DNA from: Streptococcus suis | GTDB taxonomy: Bacteria > Bacillota > Bacilli > Lactobacillales > Streptococcaceae | Direction of reading: 5' to 3' | Length of the DNA stretch: 64,000 nucleotides | NCBI RefSeq assembly: GCF_902702775.1 | Contig: NZ_LR738724.1 | Span: forward strand, 1,488,001-1,552,000 | Shown here: one piece after another, positions 38,201 through 47,597 of the stretch | How the letters are laid out: each line of letters begins with the position of its first letter | Numbering within the stretch: position 1 is the stretch's first letter | Position numbers and translations under genes: made by a program | The notes under the pieces: generated by a model | Database searches by the model: none | Told to the model about the DNA's origin: nothing | What the model saw: only the letters and a program-made list of their open reading frames with translations

Positions 38201-40437
38201 TAAGTCACACCATCTTTTTCGATTGTTTCTGGATACTCATCCGCTGAATCTTTAGTGTTGTAAGTTGAACCAACTTCGCCGTCAGTTGTGTCTTTAACAG
38301 TTGCCTTCAACTCAAGACCCTCTGTATCAACGTAAGTGATAACAACGTTACCTGTCTTAGGTGCTTCAACTTTTTCTTTGTAGACGTAAGTGATTTTTGT
38401 TACACCTTCAACAACTTCACCTGTTACTGGAGCAACACCAAATGTTGTCGTTGTTGCAGTAAGGTTATTGTCTTCACCAACTGTACCAACTGTATAAGTA
38501 CCTGCTGGAACAAGTTCATACGTTTTACCATCTTTTTCGATAACTGCTGGTTTTTCAGTTGTACCTGTGATTTGTTCTGCGTTATATGCCGTACCTACAG
38601 CAGTACCTTCTGGTGAATCAACGTATTGTTTCTGAAGAACATTACCTTCTGTGTCAACGTAGTCAACTACAACTGATCCAGTTTTCACTTCTTGGTATAC
38701 GTAAGTAACTTTCTTCGTACCTTCAGCAACTTCACCTGAAACTGCATCTGTTCCCAAATCTTTAGTTGTTGCTGTCAAGTTTCCATCTGTTCCAACAGTA
38801 CCTACATTGTAGTCACCAGCAGGGACTAATTTGTAAGTCTTACCATCTTTAGTAATCACAGATGGACGCTCTGAAGTGTCTGTTGAAGCTTTTGTACCTG
38901 TATCATTTGCTGTATTGTAAGCAGTACCGATTGATTCGTTAGCAGTATCAACAAACTGAGTACCGATCTTGTTCCCGTCTGTATCAACGTAATCAACGAT
39001 AACTGAACCTTTCACTTCTTCGTATACGTAAGTGATTGATTTAGTACCTTCAGCAACTGTACCAGAAACTGCATCTGTACCGAAGTTAAAGTTTGTACCA
39101 TTTGCTGCCAAGCTACCGTCAGCTTTTACCGTACCAACTGTTGCAGTTGTATCTTTAGCAACCAACTTGTATGTCTTACCATCTTTGGTAATCACTGCTG
39201 GACGATCTGTTGTTTTATCTGATGCGACTGTACCAGAATCTGTAGTTGTATCGTAAGCTGTACCTACCGCTTGGTTTGTAGTGTCTTTGAACTCTGTACC
39301 GATTACGTTACCTTCAGTATCGACATAGTTAACAACTACTGAACCGTACTTAGTATTGCTCAAACGAACTGAGAAACGAAGAAGGTCAGCGTTTGTCGTT
39401 GTGTTACTTACTTCGTTAACTGGATCTGACCAGAATTTGTTCAAACCATTGATTCCGTCACCAATACGACCGTTATCAAAGAAAAGACTTGAAGTGTTAT
39501 GAGTTGCAGTAGGATATTGCGTAAATGGAGTTGCTTGGTGGAAAAGTTTGAAGGTTACTTCTTTAAATGTACCTACCAAACGGATTGACCCAGTACCAGC
39601 CGGTACCAAATCTGGCAGGCGGTATTCACCAAGAAACATATCATCATTACCAACAACTGCACGGTCATAAGTGTTTCTATCCGTTACTTGAATAGTAGTA
39701 TCCGTAACAGTCAAGTTTGTTCCAGTTAATTGTTCTAATTTAACATCAGGTGTGATGAGTTTAAAGTTTGTACTATTAAATGATCCTTTAGCAACATATA
39801 CGTTACCAGCAGTATCGTCTACGATTGCTTTACCGCTACCACCGATACCTGAAAGGTCGATGATTGGGTTAGTTACTTCTTCGCTAAAGGTCAATGTCAA
39901 TTCAGCGTTTTCTACTTCACCATTGTAGTTCAACTTATCAGTCAAAGTCCCTGGAGTAGATGGTGATGGTTGGAGATAAATCCCCATCGCTGGAATAGAT
40001 GCAGGGTCTGGATTTCCTGCTAACATTGCTGCTGTCGCATCATAGTAAGATTGGTCTGCACCTGGTACTAAGTAGCTGACACCAACTTCATTACCATTTG
40101 TTGGAGTGATAGTTGCCGTCACAGTAACAGTAGAACCATCTTGTTGTGTCACAGTTGTTTGACCAGCTGTATGTGGTGTGTAGTCCCACGCTGTCATTTG
40201 CGGGTTAACATTAGCATTACTTGATGGAATTGTATCTGTAAATGTCCATTCTCCATTTGCAGAATAAGTTTCCTCCGCTGCATAAACAACTACTTGCGGT
40301 GCAACGAAAGATTCCACCGCTGCGCCTGCCATAAATAACGTCGCACCTACAGTAACAGAAGCAAGTCCACGCTTAAATTTGCGCAACGAGAAATACTCCT
40401 GCTTCTTGATCATCTTTTTTGATTGATCTTTAAACAT
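35260..40437 (-). CDS. MucBP-repeat LPxTG surface adhesin
   Basis: This 1725-aa cell-wall protein starts with a YSIRK-type signal (YFSLRKFKRGLASVTVG) and a cleavage region at VVYAAEE. An N-terminal beta-rich domain (~30-355) has no family I recognise. About 14 MucBP-like modules follow: four classic ones (xYVDTEG), six RYVIEG modules of 88 residues, two RHITDKG modules of 78, one more RYVIEG module and a last YVDENG module. A Pro/Thr spacer, LPETGE, a hydrophobic segment and RRRKEK close it. MucBP modules are known to bind mucin. I start at the ATG after AGGGGAG; an ATG 12 codons upstream with AGGTGA too close is the alternative. Confidence 0.93.
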   Translation of the reverse strand: MFKDQSKKMIKKQEYFSLRKFKRGLASVTVGATLFMAGAAVESFVAPQVVVYAAEETYSANGEWTFTDTIPSSNANVNPQMTAWDYTPHTAGQTTVTQQDGSTVTVTATITPTNGNEVGVSYLVPGADQSYYDATAAMLAGNPDPASIPAMGIYLQPSPSTPGTLTDKLNYNGEVENAELTLTFSEEVTNPIIDLSGIGGSGKAIVDDTAGNVYVAKGSFNSTNFKLITPDVKLEQLTGTNLTVTDTTIQVTDRNTYDRAVVGNDDMFLGEYRLPDLVPAGTGSIRLVGTFKEVTFKLFHQATPFTQYPTATHNTSSLFFDNGRIGDGINGLNKFWSDPVNEVSNTTTNADLLRFSVRLSNTKYGSVVVNYVDTEGNVIGTEFKDTTNQAVGTAYDTTTDSGTVASDKTTDRPAVITKDGKTYKLVAKDTTATVGTVKADGSLAANGTNFNFGTDAVSGTVAEGTKSITYVYEEVKGSVIVDYVDTDGNKIGTQFVDTANESIGTAYNTANDTGTKASTDTSERPSVITKDGKTYKLVPAGDYNVGTVGTDGNLTATTKDLGTDAVSGEVAEGTKKVTYVYQEVKTGSVVVDYVDTEGNVLQKQYVDSPEGTAVGTAYNAEQITGTTEKPAVIEKDGKTYELVPAGTYTVGTVGEDNNLTATTTTFGVAPVTGEVVEGVTKITYVYKEKVEAPKTGNVVITYVDTEGLELKATVKDTTDGEVGSTYNTKDSADEYPETIEKDGVTYKRVVAGSHTVGETTEDGHLVSSDAVEGTVEEGTKTVTYVYEKVETPVVKTGSVVARYVIEGTETEIADDKTVKPTDTPVDEVYGDTPPATITKDGKTYELVRTRTNEGDAPENGVVKEGEQTITYEYKEKEETPVVKTGSVVARYVIEGTETEIADDKTVKPTDTPVDEPYGDTPPATIEKDGKTYELVRTRTNEGDAPENGVVKEGEQTITYEYKEKVETPVVKTGSVVARYVIEGTETEIADDKTVKPTDTPVDEVYGDTPPATITKDGKAYELVRTRTNEGDAPENGVVKEGEQTITYEYKEKVETPVVKTGSVVARYVIEGTETEIADDKSVKPTDTPVDEPYGDTPPATITKDGKTYELVRTRTNEGDAPENGVVKEGEQTITYEYKEKEETPVVKTGSVVARYVIEGTETEIADDKTVKPTDTPVDEVYGDTPPTTIEKDGKTYELVRTRTNEGDAPSNGTVVEGEQTITYEYKEKEETPVVKTGSVVARYVIEGTETEIADDKTVKPTDTPVDEPYGDTPPTTISFGGKTYTLVRTRTNEGDAPSNGTVVEGEQTITYEYKEVVDTPDPVEKKTGSVLVRHITDKGEVLADTTDVVRDGEVGSTYETTVGNFEGYTFVKVDETGATPTGEVEEGEKTVVYIYTKVETPVAKTGSVLVRHITDKGEVLADTTDVVRDGEVGSTYETTVGNFEGYTFVKVDETGATPTGEVEEGEKTVVYIYTKVETPVVKTGSVVARYVIEGTETEIADDKTVKPTDTPVDEVYGDTPPATITKDGKTYELVRTRTNEGDAPSNGTVVEGEQTITYEYKEKVETPVVPPVVEKQGKVIVHYVDENGNVIKTPVVDTENGTVGGDYDTSDNRPKVIVFNGKRYILVESRIPNNAKGKVVEGETHVTYVYKQENEEPTTPTTPTTPTTPNQPTTPSTTPVTETTKVTPKTSAILPETGESTSALALVGLALLGTVAVASRRRKEK
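35998..36465 (-). repeat. Two tandem 234-base modules of the MucBP adhesin
   Basis: Two RHITDKG modules of 78 codons, almost identical, lie between RYVIEG modules six and seven, which suggests module insertion by recombination. Confidence 0.85.
36478..38061 (-). repeat. Six tandem 264-base modules of the MucBP adhesin
   Basis: Six RYVIEG modules of 88 codons are nearly identical in DNA. Small patches alternate between copies (VDEV/VDEP, PENGVVKEGEQ/PSNGTVVEGEQ, ATITKD/TTIEKD), the pattern left by gene conversion. A seventh copy stands apart at about 35740-35995. Confidence 0.9.
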
Positions 40438-40504
40438 ATGTCTAAATTCTCCCCTAAATTTTTTGACATTCACCTAATATAATGAAGCGAAAATCTATAA
40501 GCTA

Positions 40505-40533
40505 ATTATATAGACTATCATACATTTCGTCAA
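40505..40533 (-). promoter_or_regulatory. Promoter of the MucBP adhesin
   Basis: TTGACG (40528-40533) and TATAAT (40505-40510) are 17 bases apart on the minus strand, about 70 bases before the chosen start. Confidence 0.75.
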
Positions 40534-40917
40534 TCAAAATGGCTTAGGATTATTTTGTTTTTTTTGTGTACTTTTTAGTAAGAATTAACATTTAATATAT
40601 TATTTCTTGAACATTTTCTTATAAAAATATCTTTTTGTTCGTTTTTTTGTCTTTTGTATCTATTTTTTCATAGCAGGAGATTTCTGCAAACAACTAATAT
40701 ATTTTTGAATATTTATTCTTTTTTTCTTAAACCTCTTCATTATAAACAGATGTAATCGGTTGCTATGTTATTTTTTTTAATATTTTAGTGAATAATACTT
40801 CCTATTATCTTGAAATATATTCATTTATTTTAACCATACAATTTTTCAATGTTTTTTATAATCCGAACATCATTATTTACACAAAAAACAGATAGAAATC
40901 ATCCATTGAATAAAACA
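40534..40917. other. Very AT-rich gap upstream of the MucBP adhesin
   Basis: About 380 bases with long T-runs and no frame, repeat or signal I can defend. It may hold distal regulatory sequence of the adhesin. Confidence 0.4.
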
Positions 40918-40942
40918 AACTCCCTACAAATAGTAGGGAGTT
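40918..40942 (-). terminator. Terminator of tgt
   Basis: AACTCCCTAC and GTAGGGAGTT form a perfect 10-bp stem around 5 bases, 10 bases after the tgt stop, with a T-rich run on the minus strand. Confidence 0.8.
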
Positions 40943-40951
40943 CTAATAGCA

Positions 40952-42381
<1,430 letters not shown>

Positions 42382-42390
42382 TGTTACAAT
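42382..42390 (+). promoter_or_regulatory. Extended -10 promoter of the DUF975 gene
   Basis: TG-T-TACAAT (42382-42390) lies 22 bases before the start; the ribosome site AAGGAGG follows. The same TATGTTACAAT string occurs at about 56801-56811. Confidence 0.5.
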
Positions 42391-42412
42391 GTTGGGTAAG
42401 GAGGTTATGTAG

Positions 42413-43255
42413 ATGTTTACAATTTCTAATATACGTGAGCGGGCTCGCCAAACACTAAACGAGACACCTGGTATCTATCAAGTGGCCGTCATCCCCGTCA
42501 CTATTTCTGTTATCGTTCAGTTAATTTCTTTCTCTCGCAATAGCCTTGCTGGAGTGTCGGCTGAGGAACTCGCTAGTCCTAGCTACTTTATTTCTACCTC
42601 CTTGTTTCCAATATTTTACGGATTGCTATTAGGACTACTGCACTTATCCATTATATGCACTATATTTCATCTTATCAAAGGGGTAAAAACTTCCACATCA
42701 TTTAAAGATGCGCTGATGATTTTCAATCATAAAGATTTCTGGAAAATCTTTCGAACCTACATTTTAAAAAGTTTCTTGCTCTTCCTTTGGGGACTCCTGT
42801 TTTACCTTGGCATCGGTCTACTTATCGGTGCTGGAACGATGATTACAATTATAGCTGCATCCAGTCAAACCTTGGATCCTAATGCGCTTCCTATGGAAAT
42901 CCTTGCCATACTGGGGCTAATGGCTATGGGAGGTATCCTACTTATCCTTTTAGGGTTGGCTCTTTATATTCCACAAATCTATGCCTACTCACAGGTAGAA
43001 TATATCTTGTTTGAACAATTGGAACGCGAAGAATATACAAGTGCCTTTTCAATCATTCGGTCTAGTCGAAAGTTGGTGAAAGGTTACAAGTTTAAACGCT
43101 TTACACTTGATTTATCCTTCATTGGCTGGTTCCTTCTTGTCATTATTACATTTGGCCTGGCTGGTTTATATGTATGGCCGTATCACTATGCTGCCCAAAT
43201 GCACTTCCATGAAGAAATTTTAGATGATCAGGCTAAGAAAATGAGTTACGTATAA
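42413..43255 (+). CDS. DUF975 family membrane protein
   Basis: This 280-aa integral membrane protein matches the DUF975 family: the amphipathic start ISNIRERARQTLNETPGIYQ followed by five to six membrane segments, with the YSQVEYILFEQ and WPYHYAAQMHFHEEI segments near the end. The function of the family is unknown. It is a single gene with its own promoter and terminator next to tgt. Confidence 0.88.
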   Translation: MFTISNIRERARQTLNETPGIYQVAVIPVTISVIVQLISFSRNSLAGVSAEELASPSYFISTSLFPIFYGLLLGLLHLSIICTIFHLIKGVKTSTSFKDALMIFNHKDFWKIFRTYILKSFLLFLWGLLFYLGIGLLIGAGTMITIIAASSQTLDPNALPMEILAILGLMAMGGILLILLGLALYIPQIYAYSQVEYILFEQLEREEYTSAFSIIRSSRKLVKGYKFKRFTLDLSFIGWFLLVIITFGLAGLYVWPYHYAAQMHFHEEILDDQAKKMSYV

Positions 43256-43284
43256 AAATAAGAGCGATATATGCTCTTATTTTT
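43254..43284. terminator. Terminator of the DUF975 gene
   Basis: AAAAATAAGAGC and GCTCTTATTTTT form a perfect 12-bp stem around GATATAT; it works in both directions. Confidence 0.85.
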
Positions 43285-43330
43285 ATACACGCTTTTTATG
43301 TTGATATTTAAGAAAAAAATATAGTAATAA

Positions 43331-43360
43331 TTGGTACAAACATTTGGATTGTGTTATACT
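43331..43360 (+). promoter_or_regulatory. Promoter of the small RNA candidate
   Basis: TTGGTA (43331-43336), an 18-base spacer and TATACT (43355-43360) with an upstream TG-T make an extended -10 promoter. Transcription would start at about 43367. Confidence 0.6.
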
Positions 43361-43367
43361 ATGACTG

Positions 43368-43518
43368 AGGAGCGACAAAGGACTATTTTAGCCTGCTTGG
43401 TATTGGAGCAGATTTCTTCCTTTCTATTTTTACGCCATGTGTAGTAATTTGTTCCAATTCTAAGCGTTCCTCACTTAGAGTCATCCGGCAGTTCAATGGT
43501 TCATTGAACTGCTTTTTC
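43368..43518 (+). ncRNA. Candidate small non-coding RNA of about 150 nt
   Basis: Between a good promoter and a perfect 11-bp terminator hairpin (43488-43512, then TTTTT) lies a segment with no coding frame. The segment ends pair: GAGGAGCG at about 43367-43374 with CGTTCCTC at 43464-43471. Inside, ATTGGA (43402-43407) pairs with TCCAAT (43453-43458), giving a rod-like fold. I do not recognise the family; the rod shape recalls 6S RNA, but it is too short for a typical one. Confidence 0.6.
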
Positions 43519-43526
43519 GATGAAAA

Positions 43527-43550
43527 AAGTCGGATAAATATACCCGACTT
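43527..43550 (-). terminator. Terminator of the CoA-binding gene
   Basis: AAGTCGG and CCGACTT pair directly at the stop codon, with a T-run (43523-43528) on the minus strand. Confidence 0.7.
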
Positions 43551-43989
43551 ATTCGTATTGTTCTTTCATTTCAAGATATTCAATCTTGATACATTTATTC
43601 ATGACAATATCGTTACGACCTGCCTGACGCAACAGTTTTTCTGCTTCTTGACTTTCTAAACCAAGTTGAGCCCAGAAAACTTTGGCGTTCGACTGGATAA
43701 ATTCCTGTGCTACCTCTGGTAAAAATTCACTTCTACGGAAAACATCTACAATATCAATAGGTTGGTCAATCTCTGCTAGACTACTATAGACCAATTCTCC
43801 TAAAATAGTCTCACCAGCAGCCTTGGGATTAACTGGAATAATTTTATAGCCCGCTTCCTGCATGAGCTTGGAAACGCGGTAGGCTGCTGTCTCTTCTCGA
43901 CTAGACAAACCGACCACCGCAATAGTCTTAGCATTTTTCAGATAGTCAAAGATAATGTCCTGACTAGGATTTTGGAAGGAATAAGACAT
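43549..43989 (-). CDS. CoA-binding domain protein (YccU-like)
   Basis: This 146-aa protein is a lone Rossmann CoA-binding domain: TIAVVGLSSREETAAYRVSKLM, then VNPKAAG, VDVFRRSEF and FWAQLGLES. The family is common but its role is not established. The location near polA and tgt is a known streptococcal neighbourhood; perR, which I would expect nearby in some species, is absent here. Confidence 0.88.
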   Translation of the reverse strand: MSYSFQNPSQDIIFDYLKNAKTIAVVGLSSREETAAYRVSKLMQEAGYKIIPVNPKAAGETILGELVYSSLAEIDQPIDIVDVFRRSEFLPEVAQEFIQSNAKVFWAQLGLESQEAEKLLRQAGRNDIVMNKCIKIEYLEMKEQYE

Positions 43990-44108
43990 AGAGACCTCCT
44001 TTAATGTATATTAAATGTTAGAATCAATAAAAGTTTAATGAATAAGGTGTGCTATAACACAATCTTGTCAATTTTAACTCGTTACTGATTATAGTTTGTC
44101 TACCTTGA

Positions 44109-44864
44109 TTATTTTTTAGCAATTTGGTACACGACATCCTTAACTTGCCCGATAACCTTTTTAAGGTTGGTCCGATCTTTATCGGTTCCTGGATCTAAGG
44201 AATAATAGATTGAACCCACAACCACGGAGTCATCATAAGTAGCTGTCGATTCCATCCGATAAAAAGTCAGACGAGCTAATTTTTGATCTGTTAATAACTG
44301 TCGCCCAACCTGCCATTCCTGACCATTGATTGTGACAACTGTCTTTTCACTAAAGGAATGATTTGTTTCAACCATCCGTGCTTCTAATTCCTCCGGCGTC
44401 ATATTGCGACCGTCTTCCAATGGAGACTGATTAAAAGCATTGATATTATAGAGTTGGACCATGTAATTGCTGGAACCTTCTTTAACATCATAGACTGCAG
44501 CGACTGTCTCATCCTGAGTATTTTCTGCATTAATTGTCCAAGTAGATGGCACATCATAATAACGGAAATATTCCTTGATATTCCCATTTTCATCTTTTTC
44601 AGCAACACCATTATTGGCCGCATAAATCTTGTGGCCTTTTTGTGTTTCGTCAGCAGGTTGTGTACTATTAACAGCTATAAGCTCTGCATTTGCTAAAACA
44701 TTGAACTGTTCGTTCGTAGTATCTTGTTTTTCTTGCAAAATCGGTAAAGTGGTTGAAAACTCTTCCCCTGAGGAAGCTGGTGTTTTCTCAGTCTTCTGCG
44801 CTGTTTTTCCACAACCTGCGAGCAGAAGACTACATAGACCAATACAAAGAACTATCTTTTTCAT
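44109..44864 (-). CDS. Lipoprotein, hypothetical
   Basis: This 251-aa protein begins MKKIVLCIGLCSLLLAGCGK, a clear type II signal with lipobox LLAGC. The mature part starts with a Thr/Glu/Ser-rich linker and then a ~190-residue domain I cannot assign. It is exported and lipid-anchored on the outer face of the membrane. It begins 12 bases after polA on the same strand, so it is probably cotranscribed with it, though a functional link is not apparent. The ribosome site lies in the polA tail region. Confidence 0.85.
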   Translation of the reverse strand: MKKIVLCIGLCSLLLAGCGKTAQKTEKTPASSGEEFSTTLPILQEKQDTTNEQFNVLANAELIAVNSTQPADETQKGHKIYAANNGVAEKDENGNIKEYFRYYDVPSTWTINAENTQDETVAAVYDVKEGSSNYMVQLYNINAFNQSPLEDGRNMTPEELEARMVETNHSFSEKTVVTINGQEWQVGRQLLTDQKLARLTFYRMESTATYDDSVVVGSIYYSLDPGTDKDRTNLKKVIGQVKDVVYQIAKK

Positions 44865-44876
44865 GCTCTTCCTTTC

Positions 44877-47513
44877 TTACTTAGCTTCATACCATGTCGG
44901 TCCCTCATTTTCATCCGCAATCAATGGTACAGACAGGCTAATCGCCGATTCCATAGTCTCTTTTACCATGGCTTTTACCGTTTCTAGCTCTGCCACTGGG
45001 ACTTCCAAAACAATCTCATCGTGTACTTGCAATAACATACGTGTCGCAAGACCTGCTTCAGTCAAAGCCTTGTCGAGATTAATCATGGCTACTTTGAGAA
45101 TATCTGCGGCCGAACCTTGAATTGGTGAGTTGATGGCTGTTCGTTCCGCAAAATTACGGACATTGAAATTGCGAGAGTTTATATCTGGTAATTCACGACG
45201 GCGTTTGTAAATCGTCTCTACATACCCCTTATCACGTGCCTCACGAACAATGGTTTCCATGTAATTCTTAATTCCTGGGAAGCGCTCAAAATAGGTATCG
45301 ATATAGGCTTTAGCTTCCTTACGTGTAATCCCCAAGTTATTGGATAGACCGAAATCCGAAATACCATAGACGACACCGAAGTTTACAGCCTTGGCATTCC
45401 GACGGTCATTTGGTGTCACATCCTCAGCTTTTTCGATACCGAAGACCCGCATAGCTGTCGAAGTGTGAATATCTGCACCTTGCTGGAAGGCCTCAATCAA
45501 ATGCTTGTCCTGAGAAATATGAGCCAAGACGCGCAATTCAATCTGTGAATAGTCCGATGCTAAAAGGACACTATTTTCAAGCGATGGCACAAATGCCTTA
45601 CGAATCAAGCGCCCTTGTTCTAGACGAACAGGAATATTTTGCAAGTTAGGATCCGTCGAAGATAGACGACCTGTTTGTGTCAAATCCTGTACATAGCGGG
45701 TATGGATCTTACCATCTTCTAAAATGGCATCCTGCAAGCCGACTACATAAGTTGATTGAAGCTTGGTAATCTGACGGTATTCCAAGATTTTTGACACAAC
45801 TGGTGCAATTGGCGCTAATCGTTCTAAGACATCTACTGCTGTTGAATAGCCTGTCTTGGTTTTCTTGGTATATTCCAACGGTAGTCCCATCTCTTCAAAG
45901 AGAATGGTCCCAAGCTGCTTAGGCGAATTGATATTAAATTCCTGACCAGCTAGTTCATAGATTTCCTTGGTCAACTGGTCAATCAAAACTTCGTTTTCAG
46001 ATTGCATAGTTTTGAGAGTCTCAGCTTCCACCTTAATACCAGCAATTTCCATCTTAGCTAAAACATTTGCCAGTGGCAACTCCATGTCAAACAAAAGATC
46101 TAATTGCTGATTTTCTTCTAATTTGGTCAACATCGGCTCTTCTGTCTCAATCAAAACCTGAACCTTACGTGCCAAGTGTGGGAAAAAGACCTCGCGTTCT
46201 GGCAAGTCTAACTTAGCACCCTTGCCATAAACTGCCTCATCTGGAACAAGACTGGTCTGACCATAGAGGTTGGCAATGGTTGTTAGGGAATTGTCCTCAA
46301 CGGTGGAAAGCAAGTATTTGGCTAGACGGCTATCGAAAGTAGCTGGAGGTAGCGTAATCTCTTTTCGGTCAAGAAGAACTTTTCCACGCTTAAAGTCATA
46401 GGTTTTTATGGTTTGGTGTTCTAAAAAGTCACGCAAGACTGGACTATCAAGTAGCTCAGGCCCTCCGACATAGATTTTCTCCTTATCTCCCCAAGCTAAA
46501 CCAACCAAATCCTCTCGGTGATAATTTTCACCCAAGATTTCAAAATAGAAAAACTGGTCTTGTTTGAGCATAGCGGGGTTGATTTCCGTTACGATTTGGA
46601 AATCGAGTACCGCTTCCTCTTGCGAGCTGGTCGTACCTAACTGAGCCCTTAATTGCTTGAAGCCCATATCATCGTAGAATTGTCCTAGTTCTTCTAGCTT
46701 TGGACCTTGATAAACAATGTCATCCAGACCAATTTCGATTGGTGCATTGGTGTCAATGGTAGCAAGTGTACGAGATAGGAAGGCCTTCTCCTTATCAGCA
46801 ATCAGGTTTTCTTTCATCTTAGAAGCCTTCATGCTGTCAATGTTTTCGTAGATACCATCCAAAGAACCAAATTCTGTCAGGAGTTTTAGACCTGTTTTTT
46901 CACCAATTTTGGTCACGCCAGGAATGTTATCGGACTTATCTCCCATCAAAGCCTTGAGGTCAATAAACTGAGTAGGGCTAATCCCCATTTTTTCCATGAG
47001 GTAGGCTGGGGTAAATTCTTCGAATTCGGCAACGCCTTTCTTGGAAATTTCGACTACGGTGTTCTCATCAGTCAGCTGGATCAAATCCTTATCACCGCTA
47101 ACAATGGTCACATCGAAAGGGATGTCTGTCCGCTCTGCCATTTTGTCCAAGGTACCGATAATATCGTCTGCCTCATACTGATCCAGTTCGTAATGCTTGA
47201 CTCCCATGGCATCCAACATCTGACGGATAAAAGGAAACTGCTCACGGAATTCGTCTGGAGTCTTGGCACGACCTGCCTTATAGTCTGCATACATCTCCGT
47301 GCGGAAAGTGGTCTTTCCAGCATCAAAAGCCACAAGAATGTGGGTCGGCTCAATCCGCTTCATCATGTGGTCCAGCATGAGATTGAAGCCGTAGATAGCA
47401 TTGGTGTGAAGACCTGTCGGACTCTTAAAACGATCAATTTGATTATAAAGTGCAAAGAAAGCACGGAAGGCTACCGAAGAGCCATCGATTAATAATAATT
47501 TATTTTTTTTCAT
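44877..47513 (-). CDS. polA: DNA polymerase I
   Basis: This 878-aa enzyme fills gaps and removes primers. The N-terminal 5'-3' exonuclease (~1-290) shows LLIDGSSVAFRAF and the GDKSDNIPGV helix-hairpin. The middle domain (~310-480) looks like the decayed 3'-5' exonuclease typical of Bacillus and streptococcal polymerases. The C-terminal family A polymerase has motif A SDYSQIELRVLAH, motif B RRNAKAVNFGVVYG and motif C LQVHDEIVLE. Length is normal. Confidence 0.97.
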   Translation of the reverse strand: MKKNKLLLIDGSSVAFRAFFALYNQIDRFKSPTGLHTNAIYGFNLMLDHMMKRIEPTHILVAFDAGKTTFRTEMYADYKAGRAKTPDEFREQFPFIRQMLDAMGVKHYELDQYEADDIIGTLDKMAERTDIPFDVTIVSGDKDLIQLTDENTVVEISKKGVAEFEEFTPAYLMEKMGISPTQFIDLKALMGDKSDNIPGVTKIGEKTGLKLLTEFGSLDGIYENIDSMKASKMKENLIADKEKAFLSRTLATIDTNAPIEIGLDDIVYQGPKLEELGQFYDDMGFKQLRAQLGTTSSQEEAVLDFQIVTEINPAMLKQDQFFYFEILGENYHREDLVGLAWGDKEKIYVGGPELLDSPVLRDFLEHQTIKTYDFKRGKVLLDRKEITLPPATFDSRLAKYLLSTVEDNSLTTIANLYGQTSLVPDEAVYGKGAKLDLPEREVFFPHLARKVQVLIETEEPMLTKLEENQQLDLLFDMELPLANVLAKMEIAGIKVEAETLKTMQSENEVLIDQLTKEIYELAGQEFNINSPKQLGTILFEEMGLPLEYTKKTKTGYSTAVDVLERLAPIAPVVSKILEYRQITKLQSTYVVGLQDAILEDGKIHTRYVQDLTQTGRLSSTDPNLQNIPVRLEQGRLIRKAFVPSLENSVLLASDYSQIELRVLAHISQDKHLIEAFQQGADIHTSTAMRVFGIEKAEDVTPNDRRNAKAVNFGVVYGISDFGLSNNLGITRKEAKAYIDTYFERFPGIKNYMETIVREARDKGYVETIYKRRRELPDINSRNFNVRNFAERTAINSPIQGSAADILKVAMINLDKALTEAGLATRMLLQVHDEIVLEVPVAELETVKAMVKETMESAISLSVPLIADENEGPTWYEAK

Positions 47514-47572
47514 GTCTCTATTATAGCATGAAACGTATGTTTTAGTGGACTAGGGAGGGCTGGAATAATAGA

Positions 47573-47597
47573 AAATCCCAGTCAGTGACTAGGATTT
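47573..47597 (-). terminator. Terminator between the papain-fold membrane gene and polA
   Basis: AAATCCTAGT-type arms (47573-47582 against 47588-47597) pair across the stop codon of the upstream gene; T-rich sequence follows on the minus strand. Confidence 0.55.
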
